This document shows positions 35,890 to 44,689 of a stretch of 64,000 nucleotides of DNA, piece after piece; position 1 is the first letter of the stretch; every line of letters starts with the position of its first letter. Origin of the DNA: Bifidobacterium sp. N4G05. GTDB lineage: Bacteria; Actinomycetota; Actinomycetes; Actinomycetales; Bifidobacteriaceae. The stretch spans positions 62,001 to 126,000 of the forward strand of contig NZ_NJNQ01000006.1 in the NCBI RefSeq assembly GCF_002742445.1, written 5' to 3'. Made by a program: the position numbers and the translations under genes. Below the pieces are notes generated by a model, which saw nothing but the letters and a program-made list of their open reading frames with translations, made no database searches and was not told the DNA's origin.

Positions 35890-36870
35890 TCAGCTACGCA
35901 GTGTGGAATGACATTCGTCGTCCCACCATGCAAGTTGCGCGATATTGGCGCGGATATGCTCGCAGGACGCGTGGAATTTGGCCTGTTCGCTTTCGGTGAG
36001 TGTGGGATTGAGTACTTCTTCGACGCCGTTCGCGCCGATGATGCACGGCAGGCTTGCATAATTGCCGCTTTCGCCTTGTTCGCCGGTAAGCAGCGTGGAG
36101 CAGGCGGTCGCATAGTGTTCGTCGCAGAGCACGGCTTGCGTAAGGCGTGCCGCGGTGGCTGCAATGGCGTATTCCGTGCACTCTTTGCCGGCATACACGC
36201 GGTATCCGCCTCGGCAGGCGTCCTGCTCAGTTTCCTCCTCGTCAAGAGTGAATCGTTGCGGATTGTCTTGCGCGAGTTGAGTGAGCGGCTTGCCTGCGAT
36301 GTTTACGTTCGACCAGTAGGCGAACTGCGAATTGCCATGCTCCCCCAGCATGTATGCGCAGATTGATTTCTGGTCCACGTTGACGCGTTTCGCAATGGCG
36401 TTGCGCAGTCGTGCGGAATCCAACGCGGTTCCGGTGCCGATGATTTTGCGCGGATCATAGCCGGTGATGTGCCAGATTGCGGTTGCGACCACATCGCACG
36501 GATTTGAGATGGTGATGATCACACCGTGGAAGCCTGCGTTGAACAGTCGGGAGATCCAGGTGCGTGCAATGTCGGTGGTGACGAACAGTTCGCCGTCACG
36601 ATTTTTGGCACTGGTTTTCACGTCGCCGGCAGCGTTGATTACCACGTCGCAGTCGGCTAGCTGCTCGTATTGCGTGCCGTAGTTGCCGATCACGCAATTA
36701 TGCGGGTAGAAACTCAACGCATCGCTTAAATCCTGACATTCGCTGACTACCTTTTGATCGTTGATGTCGCACAGTTTCAGTTCTTCGGCCAGTCCTGCGG
36801 AAAGCACGGCATTTGCAACATGCGCACCCACGTGTCCGATTCCGATAATGCCGACTTTTCTCAATACAGC
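35890..36870 (-). CDS. L-lactate / L-2-hydroxyisocaproate dehydrogenase-like enzyme
   Basis: 326 residues from ATG 36870 (GGAAGGG upstream). NAD-binding GIGHVGAHVANAVLS, NAAGD loop, SNPCDVV, GTGTALDSARLR and catalytic GEHGNS mark the LDH/MDH superfamily. At the specificity position, where lactate dehydrogenases have Gln (GAPQKPGETR) and malate dehydrogenases Arg, this protein has Lys (GDVKTSAKNR), as in L-2-hydroxyisocaproate dehydrogenases, so bulky 2-oxoacids are likely substrates rather than pyruvate only. The catalytic Arg is retained. Monocistronic on the minus strand. Confidence 0.82.
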   Translation of the reverse strand, partial: AVLRKVGIIGIGHVGAHVANAVLSAGLAEELKLCDINDQKVVSECQDLSDALSFYPHNCVIGNYGTQYEQLADCDVVINAAGDVKTSAKNRDGELFVTTDIARTWISRLFNAGFHGVIITISNPCDVVATAIWHITGYDPRKIIGTGTALDSARLRNAIAKRVNVDQKSICAYMLGEHGNSQFAYWSNVNIAGKPLTQLAQDNPQRFTLDEEETEQDACRGGYRVYAGKECTEYAIAATAARLTQAVLCDEHYATACSTLLTGEQGESGNYASLPCIIGANGVEEVLNPTLTESEQAKFHASCEHIRANIAQLAWWDDECHSTLRS

Positions 36871-37192
36871 CATGGCCGGTCCCTTCCTCACTTGTTCGAT
36901 CTTTCTGCATGACTGTTCGCATGCAAACGTTTCAGCTGACATGATTGTAGGCTTGCAAATCGCGGATGTTCAGCATTTTGAACATCTTATGGACACAAAA
37001 AGCTATACGAATCACCTATACGTCGTTATCAAACATTCGCAAGCCGTGACAAGTCATGGCAATCTGCGCAATGTGACGGCAACGGCGCGATATCGCAAGT
37101 ATTTCAACATCACAGGCAACGCAACAACATCGCCCTACGCAAACTCATCGCAGCATGGCAGCATGACGGCGAACGCAACAGCATCGCGAGCA

Positions 37193-37942
37193 TCACAACA
37201 CAACATGACGGTTCAGCTCCCGCCGCACTTGCCTCCATTGCGGCAAATATGCGCTCATACGCCGCTGAAAGCCCTCTCCGTGCCCATTTTCCCACAGGTG
37301 CGTCATTTCATGCACAAGCACGTATTCCAGGAATCTGGGGTCCATAAGACCGAGTTGCAGGTTGAGTCGGATGCGGCCAGTTTTCGGCGTGCACGATCCC
37401 CACCTCGACGTCATGATGCGCAGTGTGACATGCGTTGGCTCGCGACCGATAATCGGCGACCATTTCGCAAGCAGCGCCGGCAGTTGCGCATTGATGGCCC
37501 GTACGGCCCGTTCCTTCGCTGCGTCGTTCCACACGAAAGCGCGCGGATTATTCAAGCTATTGGGATCGTCTGGATTGTTTCGATCGCCCACGCCGCCTGA
37601 ATTTTTCAGACCATTCAGATTTTCCGGACCATTCGAACCATTCACACCGTCCAAACCATTGAAATTGCTTTGACGGATCTGTTCATCCTTGGCTTGCAGC
37701 ATGGTACGTCGCGCGCGTTCGATCCATGGTTTGCATTCCGTCACGAATCGTGCGATTGCCGCTTGCGACATGCGAGAAGGTGCGGAGATGACGATTTGCG
37801 CGTTCGGCGGTTTGATGCGCAGGTACATGTTTTTGATGGCTTTACGCACGATGGTCACCGTCATTCCAGCGATTTGCGTGGTTTCTTCGGATAGCGTGCG
37901 GCTGCGCGCTCCCCCGCTGTTGTTACGCCGGTTGTACGTCAT
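37193..37942 (-). CDS. YgjP-like (DUF45/SprT-type) zinc metallopeptidase
   Basis: 249 residues ending in the zinc-binding VHEMTHLWENGHGEGF (HEMTH) and the RWGSCTPKTGRIRLNLQL in part that precede it in YgjP/DUF45 proteins. The N-terminal half holds the usual IVRKAIKNMYLRIKPPNAQI in part. Between them (about residues 95-140) lies a low-complexity insert of Asn/Gly/Asp/Pro (NGLDGVNGSNGPENLNG) encoded by degenerate 9-12 base repeats; relatives lack it. Likely an intracellular peptidase of unknown substrate. Divergent from the tRNA cluster. Confidence 0.85.
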   Translation of the reverse strand: MTYNRRNNSGGARSRTLSEETTQIAGMTVTIVRKAIKNMYLRIKPPNAQIVISAPSRMSQAAIARFVTECKPWIERARRTMLQAKDEQIRQSNFNGLDGVNGSNGPENLNGLKNSGGVGDRNNPDDPNSLNNPRAFVWNDAAKERAVRAINAQLPALLAKWSPIIGREPTHVTLRIMTSRWGSCTPKTGRIRLNLQLGLMDPRFLEYVLVHEMTHLWENGHGEGFQRRMSAYLPQWRQVRRELNRHVVL

Positions 37943-37982
37943 ACCTACATTATGTCACGACACGCCGAAGACGCACCTTGTG

Positions 37983-38010
37983 TTGACTTTCTTTGAAACT
38001 CGCGTATTAT
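37983..38010 (+). promoter_or_regulatory. Promoter of the tRNA cluster
   Basis: TTGACT (37983-37988), 16 bases, TATTAT (38005-38010); about 35 bases before the first tRNA. Confidence 0.75.
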
Positions 38011-38044
38011 TTCAATTCGTTGTGCTTAACAGTGCAGCAGGAAC

Positions 38045-38118
38045 GGGCCCGTAGCTCAGGTGGTTAGAGCGCATCCCTGATAAGGATGAGGTCGGAGGTT
38101 CAAGTCCTCCCGGGCCCA
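38045..38118 (+). tRNA. tRNA-Ile (GAT)
   Basis: 74 bases with acceptor GGGCCCG/CGGGCCC, D-loop TAGCTCAGG, anticodon loop CTGATAA (GAT) and GGTTCAAGTCC T-loop. CCA is not encoded. Confidence 0.96.
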
Positions 38119-38157
38119 CAGTGATTAAGAGCGGCGCGGCCGCTTTTTTTCAACTAT

Positions 38158-38230
38158 GGGGCTATAGCGCAGCTGGTAGCGCATCTGCTTTGCAAGCAGA
38201 GGGTCGCCGGTTCGAACCCGGCTAGCTCCA
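38158..38230 (+). tRNA. tRNA-Ala (TGC)
   Basis: 73 bases; acceptor GGGGCTA/TAGCTCC with the G3-U70 alanine identity pair; anticodon loop TTTGCAA (TGC); T-loop GTTCGAAC. Confidence 0.96.
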
Positions 38231-38231
38231 C

Positions 38232-38304
38232 GGGGCTATGGCGCAGCTGGTAGCGCATCTCCATGGCATGGAGAGGGTCAGGGGTTCGAATCCCCTTAGC
38301 TCCA
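38232..38304 (+). tRNA. tRNA-Ala (GGC)
   Basis: 73 bases, one base after the previous tRNA; same acceptor with G3-U70; anticodon loop ATGGCAT (GGC); T-loop GTTCGAAT. Confidence 0.96.
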
Positions 38305-38309
38305 CAGAC

Positions 38310-38342
38310 AGGGTTTCCGGTGATTTCCGGAAGCCCTTTTTT
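38310..38342 (+). terminator. Terminator of the tRNA cluster
   Basis: AGGGTTTCCGG and CCGGAAGCCCT arms (one G-U pair) followed by six Ts. Confidence 0.85.
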
Positions 38343-38374
38343 CATACCAAAATCCAAACCCGCATCCCAATTCC

Positions 38375-38639
38375 TCCACCCGCTGGAGAAAACCGGACGC
38401 AGCCAAGCACCTCACAGTCCAAAAACCTCCACCGAGTGGAAGAATCCTCCCGCCAACAAGCCTCCCAGCATCCCAAAACCTCCAGTCACTGGAGAAAACT
38501 AGACGCAATCAGACATCCCACAGTCCAGATTCCCCCAGTCACTGGAACAAATGACCCGCTGAGGCACCTTCCAGAGTCCGTATTATTCCAGCGCATGGAA
38601 GAATTACCCCGCTGAAAGACCATTGCAAAAGGCCGTCTC
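38375..38639. repeat. Five-unit array with exact 53-bp period, each unit led by a small palindrome
   Basis: Units begin at 38375, 38428, 38481, 38534 and 38587. Each starts TCCA-5 bases-TGGA (unit 4 CCCA); the five inner bases vary (CCCGC, CCGAG, GTCAC, GTCAC, GCGCA) and in units 2-4 extend the pairing to 5-6 bp. Downstream of the palindrome the units share GAAAA, GACGC-like and CACAGTCC-like words but are strongly diverged. 53 is not a multiple of 3, so it is not coding. Lies between the tRNA terminator and mscL. Confidence 0.85.
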
Positions 38640-38672
38640 AGACGGGACTTGCGTCACCGCTTGAAACGGCCT
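38630..38672 (-). terminator. Possible terminator of mscL
   Basis: AGGCCGT (38630-38636) and ACGGCCT (38666-38672), 7-bp stem with long loop, 50 bases beyond the mscL stop. Confidence 0.45.
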
Positions 38673-38724
38673 CGGATTATTGATTATTACGATTGCTGAC
38701 AATACTTCCGATTGCTTACGATGA

Positions 38725-39228
38725 CTACCGCACTACGTCCGCGCCGGCAACCGTGCCAGAATCGTTCGGCACGTTCTGTGCATCCTGTGCATTCTGCTTG
38801 GCAAGTTCGTCGCGGATTTGCTGCAACAGCAGGATCGTTTGCTCTTCGGTGGAGATTTCCGGCTCTTTGGCGGCTTCCTCCTCGGCTTTGCTCCGTTCTT
38901 CCGAAAGCTTGGTTTTGGCGAGCAACGCCTCGGTCACATCACGGAATTTGTTGATCGGCACGAGAATGCAGAAATACACGGCCGCCGCGATAATCAGGAA
39001 ATTCAATATCGCGCCAAGTACTGCGCCAAACGAAACCGTCGCATTATTGAATGTAATTGCCAGCAGACCATCCATATTCGGTTTGCCGAAAATCATGGCG
39101 ATGAACGGATTAATCACGTTGTTGACGATCGAATTAACCACCGTGGTGACGGCACCGCCCATGACGACACCGACCGCCATGTCGATCATGTTGCCGCGTG
39201 CAATGAATTTCTTGAATCCTTCAATCAT
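38725..39228 (-). CDS. mscL: Large-conductance mechanosensitive channel MscL
   Basis: 167 residues. N-terminal amphipathic helix and TM1 (FKKFIARGNMIDMAVGVVMG in part, GAVTTVVNSIVNNVINP), periplasmic loop, TM2 (AILNFLIIAAAVYFCILVPIN), and a long charged C-terminal helix bundle (about 95-167). Opens under membrane tension as an osmotic safety valve. Longer than E. coli MscL (136) because of the Glu/Lys-rich cytoplasmic tail. Confidence 0.95.
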   Translation of the reverse strand: MIEGFKKFIARGNMIDMAVGVVMGGAVTTVVNSIVNNVINPFIAMIFGKPNMDGLLAITFNNATVSFGAVLGAILNFLIIAAAVYFCILVPINKFRDVTEALLAKTKLSEERSKAEEEAAKEPEISTEEQTILLLQQIRDELAKQNAQDAQNVPNDSGTVAGADVVR

Positions 39229-39387
39229 GATGATTCTCCCAGTATGTGAGATTACGAGATGCTGTTACGGACGTACTCTCTCCCACGTTTTCCGCATTTC
39301 CATCCTATAGTCAACACAAGGCATGGCAATCCGTAAAAAGAAGCAAGTCCGGAACCAACGCTCGCCAAAAGCGTCTCCAAATCCTGA

Positions 39388-40815
<1,428 letters not shown>

Positions 40816-40858
40816 TCTAGTCGATTTAGCCAATACGGCTGATTATCGGGAAGAAATT

Positions 40859-40896
40859 GAGGGTCTGTCTGGTTTATTCCAGGCAGACCCTCTTTT
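40859..40896 (+). terminator. Terminator of gdhA
   Basis: GAGGGTCTGTCTGG pairs with CCAGGCAGACCCTC (one G-U), loop TTTATT, then TTTT. Confidence 0.85.
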
Positions 40897-41013
40897 CGTA
40901 TTTCAACACGTATTTCAGCGCACCCAATCTAGTTTCAATCATATCTGAAACAACCACTCAAAAAACATGATAGTTTCAGCTATCACCGCAACTTCCTCTC
41001 ATACAGCTCCGCT

Positions 41014-41195
41014 ATCTCGCTTATATATGGCAGATTTGAGAGTTCGTACGGTGATATTTCGCCTATATATGGCAGCCTTGGTAGGCAAAACGACCCAAAA
41101 CATACCCCCGAACTGGCTTTTTCGCAAGTTGACCTGCCATATATAAGCGAGATGTCACCGGTCAGAGGACGAAATCTGCCATAGATAGGGCAGAT
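41014..41195. repeat. Four-copy composite palindrome (BIME-like), 182 bp
   Basis: A 20-base word ATCTCGCTTATATATGGCAG at 41014-41033, a diverged direct copy at 41056-41075, its perfect reverse complement at 41134-41153 and a diverged inverted copy at 41176-41195. Both pairs are spaced 42 bases and the whole is symmetric about 41104.5. The spacers also show complementary words (AGATTT, GGTGA). Confidence 0.88.
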
Positions 41196-41315
41196 ATGGG
41201 TTGATTTGGCAAATACGAAGGCGGTCTGTGCCGTGATTGGAATCACGATACAGACCGCCTTGTTGCGCTTGAACTCACTATCGCCGCTCGCTGCTGTTAA
41301 CAGCCCGCAGAGCTA

Positions 41316-41855
41316 TTAATCATCTCCAAGCGTGACGTGAATACCGCCGACGAGGGTGCTCACCACGTTGTACAGCAGCGTGAGAATCACCACGAGCACG
41401 GTGATCAGCACCACTTCCACAATGGAGAAGATGGTGACGGCACTCAGAACGGTGCTCAACGAGAACACGTCCGTCAAGTCAAATCCGCCGGCATCCAAGC
41501 CCGTGGAAGACACGATCTGCGTAACCTGGTCGAACACGCCAACCACGTTCAGCATGCCCCACAGAATAGCTGCCGCAACGATCTGAATAATTCCTCCCGC
41601 GATGGAAAGCATGAACGCCACCTTAGCGGCCGACCATGCGTCGATACGCGTCAGAGACAGGCTCATACGGCGTGCGCGCGGAGTACCGCCACGACGCTTC
41701 TCACGAACCTTCACGCCGCCGGAAGCGGGGGAGGAGGCACCCTCATGTGCCTGAACCTGATCCTCACCAATCAGCGGCTGACTGGAAGCGGAACGTGCCA
41801 CGCGCGGTGCATGCCCATCCTCCGGCATTTGCTGTCCTTCGTTGTTCTCGCTCAT
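41316..41855 (-). CDS. DUF3566 transmembrane protein
   Basis: 179 residues from ATG 41855 (AAGGAG upstream). A charged N-terminal tail (about 1-65), then the DUF3566 domain with two membrane helices (about 75-95 and 135-160; AAKVAFMLSIAGGIIQIVAA, VEVVLITVLVVILTLLYNV) and GGIHVTLGDD at the end. Always found beside gyrA in Actinobacteria; function unknown. It lies 75 bases after gyrA and is probably cotranscribed. Confidence 0.9.
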   Translation of the reverse strand: MSENNEGQQMPEDGHAPRVARSASSQPLIGEDQVQAHEGASSPASGGVKVREKRRGGTPRARRMSLSLTRIDAWSAAKVAFMLSIAGGIIQIVAAAILWGMLNVVGVFDQVTQIVSSTGLDAGGFDLTDVFSLSTVLSAVTIFSIVEVVLITVLVVILTLLYNVVSTLVGGIHVTLGDD

Positions 41856-41930
41856 CGTTGCTCCTTGCAAGATTGTGCCCAGTTCTTAGCTGAGGCTACC
41901 AGTTTTCACAGACGATTGTCCGTGCTTCGA

Positions 41931-44636
41931 TCAGGCCTCTACATTCTCGCCATCGCCGGATTCGGCGTTGGTTTCAGCAGGGGCTTCAACTGCAGATTCA
42001 GACGATTGTGCAGTACCCTCGTTCACAGTTGCGTCCACGGTTGCATTTTTAGCGTTTTCCGCGGATTCATCATCGTCCTTTTCCTCGTTACGCGCGATGG
42101 AGATGATCTCGTCGTTCTTGTCAGGCTTAGCGAACGTCACGCCCTGAGTGGTACGTCCAGTGCGCTTGACCTCGTCGACGTTGGAACGGATGACCTTGCC
42201 GGACTTCATGATGGCCATGATCTGGTCATCTTCCTCAACGATCACCGCGCCCACGAGGGAACCACGGCCTTCGGCGAGCTGCACGGCCTTGACACCAAAG
42301 CCATTACGGCCCTGCAGGCGGTATTCGCTGATGGCGGTACGCTTGGCGAAGCCTTCGTTGGTGACCACGAACAGATCCTTGTCGGAATCGCCCCAGACCA
42401 CGTCCATGGCCAGCAGTTCGTCGCCTTCGCGGAACTTCATACCCTGCACGCCGGCAGTCTGGCGTCCCATCGGGCGTAGTTGCTCGTCGTTGGCCTGGAA
42501 CTTCAGGCTCATGCCCAGCTTCGACACGAGAATGATGTCATCCTCAGCATTGCACAGTGCGGCACCGATCAGCTCGTCGGCGTTCTCGCCGTTTTCGTCG
42601 GCCATGAGACGCACTGCGATCAGGCCGCCCTGACGCGGGGAATCGTATTCGGCGAGCGCGGTCTTCTTGACCTTGCCGGAACGAGTGGCGAGCACCAAGT
42701 ACTTGGCCACTTCGTAGTTCGGAATCGACAGCACGGTCTGGATCGTCTCGTCAGGGCCGAACTGCAGCAGGTTGGCCACATGCTGTCCCTTGGAATCGCG
42801 CGATCCCTCCGGCAGCTCGTAAGCCTTCAAACGGTACACGCGTCCCTTGTTGGTGAAGAACAGCAGCCAGTTGTGAGTGCTTGTCAGGAAGAAGTGGTCG
42901 ACCACGTCGTCCTCACGCAGCTTGGCTCCCTTGATGCCCTTGCCACCACGGTGCTGCGCACGGTATTCGTCGGCCTTGGTGCGCTTGATGAAACCGGAGT
43001 GGGTGACGGTCACGACCACGTTTTCTTCCGCAATCAGATCTTCGACGTTCATTTCACCGGAGTATGGCAGGATCTTGGTTCGACGTTCGTCGCCATACTT
43101 GGACACGATTTCGTCAAGCTCGTCGCCCACGATTTTGCGTTGACGCTCCGGCTTGGCAAGAATGTCGTTGTAGTCGGCGATACGACGCATCAGCTCGTTG
43201 TGTTCGTCAAGAATCTTCTGGCGTTCCAATGCGGCCAGTCGGCGCAGCTGCATGGCCAGAATGGCGTCGGCCTGCACTTCGTCCACGTCCAGCAGGTCCA
43301 TAAGGCCCGTACGTGCGACTTCCGCGGATTCGGACGCACGAATAAGCGCGATGACCTCGTCGATCATATCGAGGGCCTTCAGATAGCCCTGCAGAATATG
43401 GTCGCGCTCTTCTGCCTCACGCTTGAGGTAGGCGGTACGGCGTGCGATGACTTCCAGCTGGTGGCCCACCCAATGGCGGATGAACGCGTCCAGAGACAGC
43501 GTGCGTGGCACGCCATCGACCAATGCCAGCATGTTGGCGCCGAAGGTCTGTTGCAGCTGGGAATGCTTGTACAGGTTGTTGAGCACAACCTTCGGCACGG
43601 CATCGCGCTTGAGCACGAGCACGAGACGCTGTCCGGTACGGCCGGAGGTTTCGTCACGCATGTCTGCGATGCCTTGGATCTTGCCGTCACGCACCGCTTC
43701 GCGGATGGAAACGACCAGTCGGTCCGGGTTCACCTGATACGGCAGTTCGGTGATCACGAGGCACATACGGCCCTTGATCTCTTCGGTGTTCACCACCGCG
43801 CGCATGGTGATCAAACCACGGCCGGTACGGTAGGCCTGTTCGATGCCCTTGTGTCCGAGAATCGTTGCGCCAGTAGGGAAGTCCGGCCCTTTGATGATGC
43901 GGATCAGGTTTTCGAGCAGCTCTTCGCGGCTTGCGTCCGGGTGGTCAAGCGCCCAATGCACACCTTCGGCCACTTCGCGCATGTTGTGCGGAGGAATGTT
44001 GGTGGCCATACCCACGGCAATGCCAGACGAACCATTGCACAACAGGTTCGGGAATCGTGCCGGAAGCACGGTCGGCTCCTGTGTCTTGCCATCGTAGTTC
44101 GGCAGGAAATCGACGGTGTCTTTGTCGATGTCGCGCACCATTTCCATGGCGAGCGGAGCCATACGGCATTCGGTGTAACGCATTGCTGCGGCTGGATCGT
44201 CGCCGGGGGAGCCGAAGTTGCCTTGGCCGTCGACCAGCGTGTAACGCATCGACCACGACTGTGCCATACGCACCAACGTGTCGTAGATCGCGGAATCGCC
44301 GTGCGGATGGTACTTACCCATGACCTCGCCGACCACGCGGGCGCACTTGGAGTAACCGCGGTCGGGACGGTAGCCGCCGTCGTACATCGCGTAGATCACA
44401 CGGCGATGCACAGGCTTCATGCCGTCGCGCACGTCCGGGAGCGCACGGTCCACGATCACGGACATGGCGTATGCCAGGTAGGAATCGCGCATTTCCTGCT
44501 GCAGATCCTTCTTCTGGATACGTTCGCCCACCATCAGGCCGTAATCGGTGTTGTCGGCCTCCTGCGGGCTCAACGGCTCCATGGAGCCGTCAGGCACGAA
44601 CTGGCCGTCTTCGTTGCTGTTGTTTTCGTCTGCCAA
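41931..44636 (-). CDS. gyrA: DNA gyrase subunit A
   Basis: 901 residues, TTG start at 44636 preceded by AAGGACTTAGAAG. N-terminal breakage-reunion domain with the quinolone-determining stretch [19 protein letters not shown] (catalytic Tyr in AAAMRYTE) and a C-terminal beta-pinwheel with GyrA-box QGRNGFG near residue 780. The wild-type Ser and Asp of the QRDR (GDSAIYD) are present. Ends in an acidic Glu/Ala-rich tail. Introduces negative supercoils with GyrB, which lies 53 bases upstream. Confidence 0.97.
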   Translation of the reverse strand: MADENNSNEDGQFVPDGSMEPLSPQEADNTDYGLMVGERIQKKDLQQEMRDSYLAYAMSVIVDRALPDVRDGMKPVHRRVIYAMYDGGYRPDRGYSKCARVVGEVMGKYHPHGDSAIYDTLVRMAQSWSMRYTLVDGQGNFGSPGDDPAAAMRYTECRMAPLAMEMVRDIDKDTVDFLPNYDGKTQEPTVLPARFPNLLCNGSSGIAVGMATNIPPHNMREVAEGVHWALDHPDASREELLENLIRIIKGPDFPTGATILGHKGIEQAYRTGRGLITMRAVVNTEEIKGRMCLVITELPYQVNPDRLVVSIREAVRDGKIQGIADMRDETSGRTGQRLVLVLKRDAVPKVVLNNLYKHSQLQQTFGANMLALVDGVPRTLSLDAFIRHWVGHQLEVIARRTAYLKREAEERDHILQGYLKALDMIDEVIALIRASESAEVARTGLMDLLDVDEVQADAILAMQLRRLAALERQKILDEHNELMRRIADYNDILAKPERQRKIVGDELDEIVSKYGDERRTKILPYSGEMNVEDLIAEENVVVTVTHSGFIKRTKADEYRAQHRGGKGIKGAKLREDDVVDHFFLTSTHNWLLFFTNKGRVYRLKAYELPEGSRDSKGQHVANLLQFGPDETIQTVLSIPNYEVAKYLVLATRSGKVKKTALAEYDSPRQGGLIAVRLMADENGENADELIGAALCNAEDDIILVSKLGMSLKFQANDEQLRPMGRQTAGVQGMKFREGDELLAMDVVWGDSDKDLFVVTNEGFAKRTAISEYRLQGRNGFGVKAVQLAEGRGSLVGAVIVEEDDQIMAIMKSGKVIRSNVDEVKRTGRTTQGVTFAKPDKNDEIISIARNEEKDDDESAENAKNATVDATVNEGTAQSSESAVEAPAETNAESGDGENVEA

Positions 44637-44689
44637 CTTCTAAGTCCTTCTAAATCCTTATGAAACCTTGCCTGAAGTCCTTGAAATTC

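Larger units (their letters stand above)
40816..41315. other. Intergenic region between gdhA and DUF3566 gene
   Basis: 500 bases holding the gdhA terminator and, at 41014-41195, a large composite palindrome. An 87-codon minus-strand frame (40983-41246) spans the palindrome and is explained by it, so not called. A smaller pair AGACCGCCTTG-like sequence near 41226-41262 may be the DUF3566 terminator. Confidence 0.6.

Noticed and set aside
37110-37192. Small repeated GCAACA..ATCGC words after the YgjP gene as a possible repeat element
   Set aside because: Copies are too short and irregular to separate from low-complexity sequence.
38375-38639. CRISPR array at the 53-bp period repeats
   Set aside because: No constant direct repeat; both 'repeat' and 'spacer' parts diverge, and no cas genes occur in the window.
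40983-41246. 87-codon minus-strand open frame
   Set aside because: It translates the composite palindrome and contains repeated IYGR/YIGE-like text from it; no binding site.
42480-44663. 727-codon plus-strand open frame opposite gyrA
   Set aside because: It is the antisense shadow of a long high-GC gene; no binding site or family resemblance.
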